A DNA stretch of 34,603 nucleotides from Candidatus Poseidoniales archaeon (GTDB lineage: Archaea; Thermoplasmatota; Poseidoniia; Poseidoniales; Poseidoniaceae): contig JAPOGE010000013.1 in assembly GCA_028283345.1 (NCBI GenBank), positions 1 to 34,603 on the forward strand, given 5' to 3'. The position numbers and the translations under genes are program-made. The notes under the pieces are model-generated. The model was not told the DNA's origin. It made no database searches and saw only the letters and a program-made list of their open reading frames with translations. Positions within the stretch are counted from its first letter, which is position 1; each line of letters begins with the position of its first letter. Positions 5,654 to 14,267 of the stretch are shown here, piece after piece.

Positions 5654-8374
5654 ATGGCCATCCTGATAATCGCTGAGAAGCCCAGTGTTGCCGAGGATGT
5701 GGCAAGAGTACTCGGTGCTAACGAGAAAAACCCCTGTTATTGGCACGGCGAGGGAGTTTTCGTAACATGGGCAATTGGTCATTTGCTGGAATTACAAAGC
5801 CCCGAGGATTATGACGATAAATACCGTCGCTGGTCACTTGAGCACCTGCCGATAATTCCCGATGAGTTTGTTTTCAAGCCGAAGAGTCAAAGTTCACGGA
5901 AGAAGCAGTTGAAGGCAATTCTCACTCTGTTGAAGAAAGAGAGTATTGATGAAATAGTCAACGTCTGCGACGCCGCTCGCGAAGGCGAATTGATCTTCTG
6001 GGAAATTATCGAACACGCTGCCACCGAGGTTGATTGTACTCGCATGTGGCTTCAATCGATGACCACCTCAGCGATTCAGAAGGCCTATGATGAGCGCCGG
6101 CCGGCGGCCGAGTATTCGGGACTACGAGATGCTGCGGTGGTGCGTGCCGAAGCCGACTGGTTGATCGGCATGAGTGGCTCTAGGGCAATTACCATCCGAC
6201 TGCCCAACGAGCGCGACCGCTCACCCTATAGTGTCGGGCGCGTGCAGACTCCGACCTTGGCAATTCTGGTCGACCGTGAATTGTCTCACCTCGCTCATAT
6301 TCCCGAGCCGTTCTGGACCATCAAGGCCGAACTTATCTCCGGCAAGGCATCATGGACTGCGACCTGGGGGCGTACTTCGGGAAAACATCCTGGCCGTATC
6401 ACCACCGCCGATGAACTTGCAATGGCCGAGTCCGCACTCAGAGACGATGGTGAATGTCAAGTGGTTGAAAGCAACAAAGAGCGGCAGGAATCTTCCCCCC
6501 TCAGTTTTGATCTAACCACACTGCAACGTCATGGCAGCAATCTTTGGGGCTGGTCGGCCAAGTATACTATGGGAATTGCTCAGTCACTATATGAAGAGTA
6601 CAAATTAACAACGTATCCGAGAACCGACTCGCGCCATCTGCCGACCGATATGCGTGACTCGGTAAATGAGTTGATCACTGAATTGTCCAAACAAGATGAT
6701 TATGCAGAACATTGTCAACGCCTTACAGAAAATGGCCTTGCGAACTCGGCTCGTAACTTCGACGATGCCAAGGTCAGCGACCACTACGCAGTTATTCCTA
6801 CAGGAAATAATCCGCCGGCAAATTTTCCGGCACCGGCTCGACAATTATACGACCACATCACCCGTCGTTTCCTCGCCTCCTTTCATCCGCATGCCACATG
6901 GCACGATGCCAAGCGAGTGGCGACCAAGAATGAGCAGGTTCTCACAGCAAAAGCCAGCACTCTGAAAGTTGCAGGTTGGCGGGCGGTGATACCCAAACCC
7001 AACTCGGCACCCGAGGGCTGGGGGGTATTGGTAACAACTCCATGCGAAGCAGAAATCGTCGCCATCGAGGTGCAACAGAAAGAAACCAAACCAACACCGA
7101 GAATGAAGGACGCCGGAGTCCTTTCGGCGATGGAAAATGCCGGAAGAATCATCGATGATGAGGAATTTCGAGATGCGATTTCCGATAAGGGCCTGGGTAC
7201 CCCGGCGACGCGTGCCGAGCACATCGAGAATCTCATCCGCCATTCATATGTCGAGCGCCTGAAGAGTGGTGGCCTGCGGGCAACTGCAAAGGGAATTCGT
7301 CTGATTGAGGTACTGCGCAGAATTCCGGTTGATTGGTTATCATCACCAGAATTGACCGGAGAGATGGAATCTCGACTCGCCGGTGTACAGCAAGGAACCT
7401 TCGATAGTACAGAATATCGAGGGGAAATCAAACAGATGGTAATCGCCATGGTTGATTCTCTAAAGGGATACGACAGTGATTCCCTGTATCCCCAAGACCG
7501 ACCTCTCGGCGACTGTCCGATATGTGGTGGTAATGTATACGAGGGAATGCTGAACTACCATTGCCAGGATAATAAACGTGGAAAGGGCTGTCCCTTCGCC
7601 ATATGGAAGGATTCCAGAGGTCGCTACTTCGATTATACCACCGCGGCGAGATTCCTCAAAGAAGGCAAGGTCGACAATCTTCACGGCTTTGTCAACCGCT
7701 CATCCGAGGAATTCACCGCCAGTATCATTCGCAATGACGAAAATAAATTAGAATTCGTCCGCCAAGGTCCATCTAAGGAGGAATTATCAAAATCTGAAGT
7801 ATTGCTGGATTGCCCCACCTGCGAGAGCGGCTCAATCAGAGTCACCGATACGTATTGGGCCTGTGATAATGAGACCTGTAAGTCTAGACCTCTGGCGCGC
7901 AGTATCTGTAAACGTGAGATGCAGACTGACGAAGCGTTGCGATTCTTCGCCGAGGGCGAGACCGAACTGATCGATGATTTCATCTCCAAGCGAGGTAAGC
8001 CCTTCACCGCCAAATTGCTCAATCGCGGTGGAAGGATGAAATTTGAGTTCCCGCCAAGAAAAAATAATGGCCGATCCAATTTACCCCAATATGAAGTAGC
8101 CGAAGGCGTGGTCGGCACCTACTCGCAGCGTGGTGTCAAAGTTCCTATTGTCGAAAGTGCCACCCATTTCATCGCCGCTGATAATGACCAAGGGATAGAA
8201 TTAGAGATTCCCCGAACCTTCGCCAAGCGTGAATTGCTGCGCGACGAATGTAAGGCCCTGGTAGAAAAGGGCAAGGTCGGGCCACTCGATGATTTCATTT
8301 CCAAGAAGGGCAAAACATTCTCGGCCACACTGGTGTTGAATCGCGGTGGGAATGTTAAGTTCCGTTTCAAATAA
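5654..8374 (+). CDS. topB: Type IA DNA topoisomerase (TopB/topoisomerase III-like) with zinc fingers and C-terminal repeats
   Basis: A 906-residue enzyme that relaxes or decatenates DNA by cutting one strand. The Toprim domain opens with MAILIIAEKPSVAEDVA (E8 is the likely catalytic glutamate) and carries the acidic motif D106-A-A-R-E-G-E112. The active-site tyrosine is Y321 in TTYPRTDSRHLP. GLGTPATRAEHIENL (about 513-527) is typical of the family. Two four-cysteine zinc fingers follow: C621/C624/C637/C646 and C720/C723/C737/C742. Three C-terminal repeats (about 651-703, 746-799, 852-906) end in patterns such as FISKKGKTFSATL...VKFRF, the topoisomerase C-terminal repeat known from TopB-like proteins. 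The start is fixed by the conserved N-terminus. Its closest resemblance may be to bacterial-style TopB, which would suggest an old transfer, but no tree was made. Confidence 0.95.
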   Translation: MAILIIAEKPSVAEDVARVLGANEKNPCYWHGEGVFVTWAIGHLLELQSPEDYDDKYRRWSLEHLPIIPDEFVFKPKSQSSRKKQLKAILTLLKKESIDEIVNVCDAAREGELIFWEIIEHAATEVDCTRMWLQSMTTSAIQKAYDERRPAAEYSGLRDAAVVRAEADWLIGMSGSRAITIRLPNERDRSPYSVGRVQTPTLAILVDRELSHLAHIPEPFWTIKAELISGKASWTATWGRTSGKHPGRITTADELAMAESALRDDGECQVVESNKERQESSPLSFDLTTLQRHGSNLWGWSAKYTMGIAQSLYEEYKLTTYPRTDSRHLPTDMRDSVNELITELSKQDDYAEHCQRLTENGLANSARNFDDAKVSDHYAVIPTGNNPPANFPAPARQLYDHITRRFLASFHPHATWHDAKRVATKNEQVLTAKASTLKVAGWRAVIPKPNSAPEGWGVLVTTPCEAEIVAIEVQQKETKPTPRMKDAGVLSAMENAGRIIDDEEFRDAISDKGLGTPATRAEHIENLIRHSYVERLKSGGLRATAKGIRLIEVLRRIPVDWLSSPELTGEMESRLAGVQQGTFDSTEYRGEIKQMVIAMVDSLKGYDSDSLYPQDRPLGDCPICGGNVYEGMLNYHCQDNKRGKGCPFAIWKDSRGRYFDYTTAARFLKEGKVDNLHGFVNRSSEEFTASIIRNDENKLEFVRQGPSKEELSKSEVLLDCPTCESGSIRVTDTYWACDNETCKSRPLARSICKREMQTDEALRFFAEGETELIDDFISKRGKPFTAKLLNRGGRMKFEFPPRKNNGRSNLPQYEVAEGVVGTYSQRGVKVPIVESATHFIAADNDQGIELEIPRTFAKRELLRDECKALVEKGKVGPLDDFISKKGKTFSATLVLNRGGNVKFRFK

Positions 8375-8458
8375 CCCGTCGCAATATCCCTGACTTCACA
8401 TCTGTTCCAAGCGAAAACTGAAAGTCGAACGGGTACTCAGCCAACCGTGGGGGAGGAA

Positions 8459-9661
8459 ATGAACGATTGGGATGTCGTCATCGTCGGTGCTGGGCCGGTG
8501 GGTGGTTATGCCGCCTACAAACTGGCCGAGAAGGGGCATAGAATTCTCATCCTCGAAGAGCATGGTGAAATCGGCCGTCCGTTCCAATGCGCCGGATTGG
8601 TCACCCCTGAGGCCATGGATAGAGTAGGTCTTGAACACACAATATTGAGTCGTGTAGTCGGTGCTAAAATGTACAGCCCCGAGGGTCTGGCAATAGCGAT
8701 TGGTACTGCCGATAAGGTCCGGACCCATGTGGTGTGCAGAAAATTGTTCGACCAGGGAGTGGTACGACTAGGTCTCGACAATGGTGCAACCTTATGGCTT
8801 GATTCCACCCCGACGAAGGTTGCATTCACCGAGTCTGGAGTTGAACTGACCATCGACAATAATGGTACTCAGAGAACCGTCACCAGCAAACTTCTGATCG
8901 GCGCCGATGGCGCCCACTCATGGGTCAGGAGAACCTGCCGTATGGGTAAACCGCGTGAATGGATGGTCGGTTTTCAAATCGAAATCACCGGGTATGACGG
9001 CGATGATGAATGGCTCGAGATGTATACTGGCAGAGATGTTGCCCCGGGCTTATTTGCCTGGGTCATTCCCAATGGCGATACGCACCGCATCGGAATGTGG
9101 GCATTACCCGATGATATGGATGGCCATTCATGCGAGGAATTCGTCGATAATCTGATGAATCATCCACTGTGGCGGCACAAATTCGCAAACTGCCGTGAGA
9201 CCGCGAGATATTGTGGCCCGATTCCGGCGGGAATGGTGCGTCGACCCTACGCTGAGCGAGTATTGCTTGTCGGAGATGCCGCGGGATTGGCCAAACCCAC
9301 CACCGGTGGCGGCATCGGCCCCGGATTCAAGCAGGTCGATTTATTGCAAGAGGCTTTGTCCAGCGCCATCAGGCAAGACTCACTTTCGATGCGCAAGATG
9401 AGGAAAATCTGTCGGCCATTGGAGCAGATGCGCCGTGAGCAACAACGTAGTCGGGCGTTGCGTGATTTCTTTGTTACTTCTCGTAGTGACGCAGAATTAC
9501 ACCACCACTTTGAGTTATTCGCCAAACCCGAGGTGATTGAACTGATAAATTCACAAGGTGATATCGAGCGCCCGGCCTCTCTCGGAATAGCGCTCTTGAA
9601 AGAGGTTCCAGAATTTCGTAAAATCGCCCTGAAAGCCGGGTTCGCAATGATGTTTGGATAG
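8459..9661 (+). CDS. Geranylgeranyl reductase-family FAD enzyme
   Basis: A 400-residue flavoprotein. The Rossmann FAD motif is GAGPVGG at about 10-16, with ILEEHGEIGRPFQCAG next (the Cys is typical of the family). The substrate-side motif 'GLFAWVIPNGDTHRIGM' corresponds to the YxWxFP region of archaeal geranylgeranyl reductases. The second FAD motif is VGDAAGLAKPTTGGGIGPG (about 270-288). Such enzymes saturate isoprenoid double bonds of archaeal ether lipids. Some paralogues act on menaquinone side chains, so the exact substrate is open. ATG at 8459 is chosen because GGGGGAGG lies directly upstream, although its spacing is short. An in-frame GTG is at 8447. The stop abuts the next possible start at 9662, indicating an operon with the following membrane protein. 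Confidence 0.9.
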   Translation: MNDWDVVIVGAGPVGGYAAYKLAEKGHRILILEEHGEIGRPFQCAGLVTPEAMDRVGLEHTILSRVVGAKMYSPEGLAIAIGTADKVRTHVVCRKLFDQGVVRLGLDNGATLWLDSTPTKVAFTESGVELTIDNNGTQRTVTSKLLIGADGAHSWVRRTCRMGKPREWMVGFQIEITGYDGDDEWLEMYTGRDVAPGLFAWVIPNGDTHRIGMWALPDDMDGHSCEEFVDNLMNHPLWRHKFANCRETARYCGPIPAGMVRRPYAERVLLVGDAAGLAKPTTGGGIGPGFKQVDLLQEALSSAIRQDSLSMRKMRKICRPLEQMRREQQRSRALRDFFVTSRSDAELHHHFELFAKPEVIELINSQGDIERPASLGIALLKEVPEFRKIALKAGFAMMFG

Positions 9662-9766
9662 ATGAACATGTGGGATATCATCGCGCAATCGAGGGTCAGA
9701 TACCCGCCCTTCGAGTCTAGTTTGAAACGACCGGAACACCTACCGATAATAGAGAGGGAGGTGGTG

Positions 9767-10813
9767 ATGGAAACCTCGGTGAACGACCTGGACCTGGCGT
9801 TGAAATCTCTCCCCGCATCGGTTAGACTAGGCTGTGAAGATTCGTGGCTGGTCGAGAGAACTCTATTCTCGGTCGATGAAGATGGGACGCGGCGGGAGAT
9901 TATTGCTGGACATTCCCTCGACCAAAGAGATTTCCCTCCGCTGGTAGAGCGGCAGAGGGTCGGTTGGTATCTGACCCCCGACCCGATTCACGCCAAGGCT
10001 AGAAGCGTCATCACCTTGGCGGTTATATTGCTCCTCCTCGCCTTGTTCTACCAAACTATCGAACCGTTATTGCTGTGGAGTGGAATAATCACATCACCGA
10101 TAGGGAGTGTGCAGATAGGACTACTGGATTATCCATTTCTGATGGTATTTGTAGTTCCGTTCATGATCTTCCCACTACTATTGAGAATAGCTGCGAACCT
10201 TCGTGATTTACGCCGGCAGCGTGATTTTCTCGACAGTCAACCAACCAAGCCGGAAATCACTTTCGACTCCGAGCCATTGTCCGATAAGCCCTTGGTCGGG
10301 GCAATAAAAATACACCAAGCAAGGCCAGAATGGAGCGGCATCTCAGTATCTTGGCGCGTCGGCGTCCTACCTCCTGCTCGAGAAGCGATGCTGGCAGCTC
10401 ATGGGGCCAAGGAAGGTGGTCAACCACCACCCGGCCTATCCACTCCATTACCGCATTATTGGGAGGATGGCCTATCCGATGGCACTGGGGTTGGCGAGGA
10501 TACTCCGATGGAGCACCACGATGCCCGAGGTGGTATGTTCCTGAGACCAATGCGCATCTCCGCCCAGGGTGGGGTGCAGGATTTCACCATCGAGGGTGGG
10601 GAATTTTCCCTCCGCCCACCCAAGGGTGACTGGCCGGGAACCCAGGCTGGGAGTTTTGTCCGATTCCATTGGGAATTATTGGTGCGAATAGAGCGGCAAA
10701 AAAAGCGTCCTCTATTCTGGTTGTTGCCGATCAGGGTGCGCCACGGTGCTGGCCCCTTCTGCATAGAAGATATTTCGGTATTCGATGGCAGAACAGAAGA
10801 ATCCCCTTATTGA
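9767..10813 (+). CDS. Two-TM protein of unknown function, downstream of the reductase
   Basis: A 348-residue protein that I do not recognise. It has a soluble N-terminal part (about 1-75), two hydrophobic spans at about 80-100 and 115-140 (VITLAVILLLLALFY and FLMVFVVPFMIFPLLLRI), then a basic loop and a soluble, beta-rich C-terminal part of about 190 residues with several WxVG/FRxHWELLV strands. ATG at 9767 has a strong GGGAGG site 7-8 bases upstream. The frame is open back to an ATG at 9662 that touches the previous stop, so a 383-residue form is possible. Tight coupling suggests a link to isoprenoid lipid or quinone metabolism, but this is guilt by association. Confidence 0.75.
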   Translation: METSVNDLDLALKSLPASVRLGCEDSWLVERTLFSVDEDGTRREIIAGHSLDQRDFPPLVERQRVGWYLTPDPIHAKARSVITLAVILLLLALFYQTIEPLLLWSGIITSPIGSVQIGLLDYPFLMVFVVPFMIFPLLLRIAANLRDLRRQRDFLDSQPTKPEITFDSEPLSDKPLVGAIKIHQARPEWSGISVSWRVGVLPPAREAMLAAHGAKEGGQPPPGLSTPLPHYWEDGLSDGTGVGEDTPMEHHDARGGMFLRPMRISAQGGVQDFTIEGGEFSLRPPKGDWPGTQAGSFVRFHWELLVRIERQKKRPLFWLLPIRVRHGAGPFCIEDISVFDGRTEESPY

Positions 10814-10933
10814 GTGATTCCTGCATGTTGATGTTGTGGGCATTGATAGTGCGTGCATGGGTAGTACTGGCCTGACAGTTCGAGCCTTGAGGTGATGCCT
10901 GGGGAATACGCCGGTGTGTGCACGGTATCAGGT

Positions 10934-11782
10934 ATGAATGCAAAGCGCATCAATTCTAATTTGTTATGCATTTTCCTCAGTCTGTTGATGATTTTATCCG
11001 GTTGTGCCGCCATCGGGTTTGATGACGACGAAGTCAAAGGCCCGACCACTGCTGAAGAGCAAGTTGAGAACCTGCCCCCGATTCTTTCTATCGACGGAGA
11101 TAATTGGACCGTGGTCTCACAAATGTTACTCACCATCTCCGGCGTGGTGATACACGATTATCTCAGTACCTGCAGGATTACTACGCTCGCACAAAACGGC
11201 TCCGAGATTGAGACCATCCCCTCCTCACTCGGAACGTTCGACATCTATCTGGGTTTTGTCGACAATGATACGGTGGTATATCTGAATGTGACCTGCGGCC
11301 AATGGGCGGTCTCGAATAATTCGATTCGCGTGAGAATTTATGTTGAGGATACCGGAGACGATTTGGATGGAGATGGCGTCCCCAATGAGCAGGATTCATG
11401 CCCTGAGGGGATGGGTCAAGCCAACGGGTGGATTGCCGATAATGCCACCGATATCGATGGCGATGGATGTCATGACGGCTTTGAGGATGTCGATGATGAT
11501 GGTGATGGGATTTTCGATGCCTACGATAATTTCCCCCAGAGTATCGATGAGATTTCGGCTTTGGTACCGCCACAAACTGGAACTAGGATACTGAGTAACC
11601 GACAATTACTCCCTCCCCTGAAGTTATGGGATAATACCTTGCCTCCTGATGGAGACTACAGTTTTCCTAGTATTGTCTCGGCGGTGGACATGCCAGTTCA
11701 GACAATACTTCTCCAGCCGGAGGAGTTTCCAATAGTGCATACTTGCTATTCCGCAGTCTCGGCTTTAGACCAGCACGAATAA
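10934..11782 (+). CDS. Lipoprotein with thrombospondin type 3 calcium loops
   Basis: A 282-residue protein. The N-terminus is a lipoprotein signal with a lipobox (LSGC, Cys24), so the mature protein should be lipid-anchored outside the membrane. Residues about 50-140 form a beta-rich domain with SGxVxD features. Residues about 143-201 carry calcium-binding loops of the DxDxDG type (DLDGDGVPNEQDSCPEG, DIDGDGCHDGFEDVDDDGDG, ending DNFP). ATG at 10934 is chosen because the signal peptide starts there. The frame is open to GTG 10892. Its last 116 bases overlap the convergent mqnC. The C-terminal 38 residues after the calcium loops have low similarity to the rest and may be the product of a frameshift or read-out. 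Confidence 0.75.
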   Translation: MNAKRINSNLLCIFLSLLMILSGCAAIGFDDDEVKGPTTAEEQVENLPPILSIDGDNWTVVSQMLLTISGVVIHDYLSTCRITTLAQNGSEIETIPSSLGTFDIYLGFVDNDTVVYLNVTCGQWAVSNNSIRVRIYVEDTGDDLDGDGVPNEQDSCPEGMGQANGWIADNATDIDGDGCHDGFEDVDDDGDGIFDAYDNFPQSIDEISALVPPQTGTRILSNRQLLPPLKLWDNTLPPDGDYSFPSIVSAVDMPVQTILLQPEEFPIVHTCYSAVSALDQHE

Positions 11783-12854
11783 TCACCATCTGCAGTTCTT
11801 CGGTGCTGACCTCGACACGAGTTGTACCGGAAGCCGAAACCACATTCTCCTCCATCATCGTCGAGCCGATATCGTCGGCTCCTCCGAGCAGGGCGATCTG
11901 CGCGACTTCAAGACCCATGGTCGGCCATGATGCTTGAATATGCTCGACATTATCCAAGAATAAGCGGCTGATTGCCAAGTGACGTAAGTATTCACTTGCT
12001 CCTACCCCCAACTCGATACGGTTATGCCCATGGTTGCGCCTGCCGAATGAGTTGACTTCCAACTGCACCGGCCAGGAGATGAATGAGGTGAACCCGTTAT
12101 CCCATTTCTCTATCGATTCATCTTGCGACCCTCGAACGAAATCCATGTGGGCTATTCTCTGTTCATTCGTCTCACCGAAGCCAATCACATTTGTAGCGCT
12201 GGTCGTAAGTCCCAGAGATTGCGCTTCCTGCATTATCCTCATCCACGCGCCGGCGCGATGTTTTTTCGGCGAGACGTCATTTCGTACTTCATCGACCAAC
12301 ATCTCAGCACCTCCCCCCGGAAGGCCATCAACCCCCGCCTGTTTCAGTCTGGTCAGCACTTCCAGGGTTGATATCCCGGTGACATCGGCAATGCCATCTA
12401 TTTCGATTGGCGAGAAGCAGTCGAGCAGAATAGAAGGATGTCGATGCTTCAGTTGGGCGATGAGATTCTCATACCATTCCATCGGTAGTTCGGGATGAAC
12501 TCCACCCTGCATCAGCACCCGCGACCCACCGATAGCCTCCAATTCGGTGAATCTTGCCGAAATCTCATCGATACTCTGGGTATATGATTCGGAATGTCCG
12601 GGTGGGCGATAAAACGAGCAGAATTGGCAATTGATGGTACAGACATTGGTATAGTTGACATTTCGGTCGATCAGATAAGTGACTTCATTAGTTGGATGCA
12701 TCGCTTTGCGACGGCGATTTGCCGAGCGGCGAAGTGCCCACAGCGGCGCCTCATCATATAGGGTGACTGCATCATCTACACTTATTCTATAGCGGTGGGA
12801 ATGGTCTCGTGACCACTGCTCCTGTAGGGTCAGAATAGCCTTCCACCCAGTCAT
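11667..12854 (-). CDS. mqnC: Cyclic dehypoxanthinyl futalosine synthase (menaquinone, futalosine pathway)
   Basis: A 395-residue radical SAM enzyme that cyclises dehypoxanthinyl futalosine. The cluster motif is C72xxxC76xxC79 in NVNYTNVCTINCQFCSFYRP. MqnC-type sequence is clear at 'GGVHPELPMEWYENL' and, near the C-terminus, 'YLRHLAISRLFLDNVEHIQ' and 'SWPTMGLEVAQIALLGGADD', then 'GSTMMEENVVSASG'. MqnE would differ in this last block. ATG overlaps the stop of the upstream peptidase gene by one base (TAATG), with GGAG about 7 bases upstream, so translation is coupled. The conserved part ends near 'AGLKPRLRNSKY', leaving about 20 extra C-terminal residues over the overlap with the convergent lipoprotein gene. 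No other mqn gene is in view. Confidence 0.92.
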   Translation of the reverse strand: MTGWKAILTLQEQWSRDHSHRYRISVDDAVTLYDEAPLWALRRSANRRRKAMHPTNEVTYLIDRNVNYTNVCTINCQFCSFYRPPGHSESYTQSIDEISARFTELEAIGGSRVLMQGGVHPELPMEWYENLIAQLKHRHPSILLDCFSPIEIDGIADVTGISTLEVLTRLKQAGVDGLPGGGAEMLVDEVRNDVSPKKHRAGAWMRIMQEAQSLGLTTSATNVIGFGETNEQRIAHMDFVRGSQDESIEKWDNGFTSFISWPVQLEVNSFGRRNHGHNRIELGVGASEYLRHLAISRLFLDNVEHIQASWPTMGLEVAQIALLGGADDIGSTMMEENVVSASGTTRVEVSTEELQMVIIRAGLKPRLRNSKYALLETPPAGEVLSELACPPPRQY

Positions 12855-14227
12855 TAGATCACTCCGGCAGTGCCAATTATCGATTCCAATTCATCAGGAT
12901 TTTTCGGACAGAATGAACTCAGGACATCGGGCTCGTCATCGGTGATGAGAACATCATCCTCGATGCGAATACCAATACCAGCCCACCTTTGGTCTATTTC
13001 CACATCGTCTCGCCACGCGCCAAAATACAATCCAGGCTCGACGGTAATTACCATACCGGCTTCAAATAATCGAGGCTCCCCCTTTGGTCTATATATTCCT
13101 ACATCGTGCACATCCATGCCGATCCAATGGCCGGTATTGTGCATGTACCAATGGCTCAATTCCCCTTCAGGCTCCAGTGCCTCCCCAAGGCTGGATTTGA
13201 TGATTCCCAACTCGATCAGACCTTGTGCCAATACCTCACAAGCGGTATTGTGTGGAGCGTCATACGGGATTCCCACTCGACATTGCTCGATAGCAGCCAG
13301 TTGAGATTTCAGCACCAGATCATAAATCTCTCTTTGCGCGGGGCTGAACTTTCCGTTAATCGGCCAAGAGCGGGTGATGTCGGAGGCATAGCCCGAATAT
13401 TCCCCCCCGGCATCAATCAGCACAACATCACCATCACCACACCTCATCTGATTGGTGTTATAGTGTAAAATGGTGGCATTATCACCGCACCCGACAATGC
13501 TGGGGTAGGCAATTCCCGAGGCTTTCGCATAGCGAAAAAATCCTTCCAAAATGGCTTCGAGTTGCCATTCACCGATACCCGGCTCAGCATGTTTCATCGC
13601 CGCAATATGTGCCATGCTGGAAATCTCACAGGCGTGCCGCATCTGTGCTATTTCACTTGGCGTTTTACGTAGTCTCATCTCAGCGATGATATTGCTCGGG
13701 TCGACGATAGCGACCGGACCGGTGCCGTGGTGCTGGCGGTCTCGGTCACGCCGACTCATGGCCGAATCAACCTGCGCGTCGACTCCCAGATTGAATTTGG
13801 TTCGCAGATAGACCTTAGAACATCGATTGAGAAGGTCACCCAGAATGGTTTCGAGGTCTTCGATTGAATGTGCCGCATCTATCGGCCATTCTGCCAGGGC
13901 ACCTTCGGTTCCGGGGCGACGTCCATTCCAGATCTCCATCAGCACATCGCGTGGTTGTACAAACAATTCAACCGACCAGGCATCACCTGTATGTTGGGCG
14001 ATGAGCACAGATTCCCCGTCATTCCACCCGCACAGATACATCATATCGCTATTATTGCGATATGGGTGTTCGACATCATTGCTCCGGACCGCCGGGGGTC
14101 GGGAACAGATTATCAGTAGATCCCCGTTATCGAGTTGCGAGAGTAAGCGAGACTGCCGCTGACGATATTCATCGTGACCAATCGGCTCGGGTGCGTTGCC
14201 AATGCCGGCCTCGAGTTCCGCGAACAT
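12854..14227 (-). CDS. pepP: Xaa-Pro aminopeptidase (M24B)
   Basis: A 457-residue metallopeptidase that removes N-terminal residues preceding proline. An N-terminal AMP_N-type domain ('YRQRQSRLLSQLDNGDLLIICS', 'FRNNSD'-like YRNNSDMMYLCGW) is followed by the pita-bread catalytic domain. All five metal ligands are visible: D272 and D283 (DAGGEYSGYASDITRSW), H367 (HNTGHWIGMDVHD), E397 (TVEPGLYF) and E423 (GIRIEDDVLIT). Spacing matches E. coli PepP. ATG at 14227 begins the conserved region, and the frame is open upstream to 14329, overlapping the previous gene. No export signal is seen, so it probably acts in the cytoplasm on imported or recycled peptides. It is coupled to mqnC. Confidence 0.93.
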   Translation of the reverse strand: MFAELEAGIGNAPEPIGHDEYRQRQSRLLSQLDNGDLLIICSRPPAVRSNDVEHPYRNNSDMMYLCGWNDGESVLIAQHTGDAWSVELFVQPRDVLMEIWNGRRPGTEGALAEWPIDAAHSIEDLETILGDLLNRCSKVYLRTKFNLGVDAQVDSAMSRRDRDRQHHGTGPVAIVDPSNIIAEMRLRKTPSEIAQMRHACEISSMAHIAAMKHAEPGIGEWQLEAILEGFFRYAKASGIAYPSIVGCGDNATILHYNTNQMRCGDGDVVLIDAGGEYSGYASDITRSWPINGKFSPAQREIYDLVLKSQLAAIEQCRVGIPYDAPHNTACEVLAQGLIELGIIKSSLGEALEPEGELSHWYMHNTGHWIGMDVHDVGIYRPKGEPRLFEAGMVITVEPGLYFGAWRDDVEIDQRWAGIGIRIEDDVLITDDEPDVLSSFCPKNPDELESIIGTAGVI

Positions 14228-14267
14228 GATGTTCCGATTCACTGGATGCTCTTGAATTGACCGTAGG

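Noticed and set aside
8375-8458. Terminator hairpin after topB (ACCCGT ... ACGGGT)
   Set aside because: Only six pairs over about 50 bases with no T-rich tract; likely chance.
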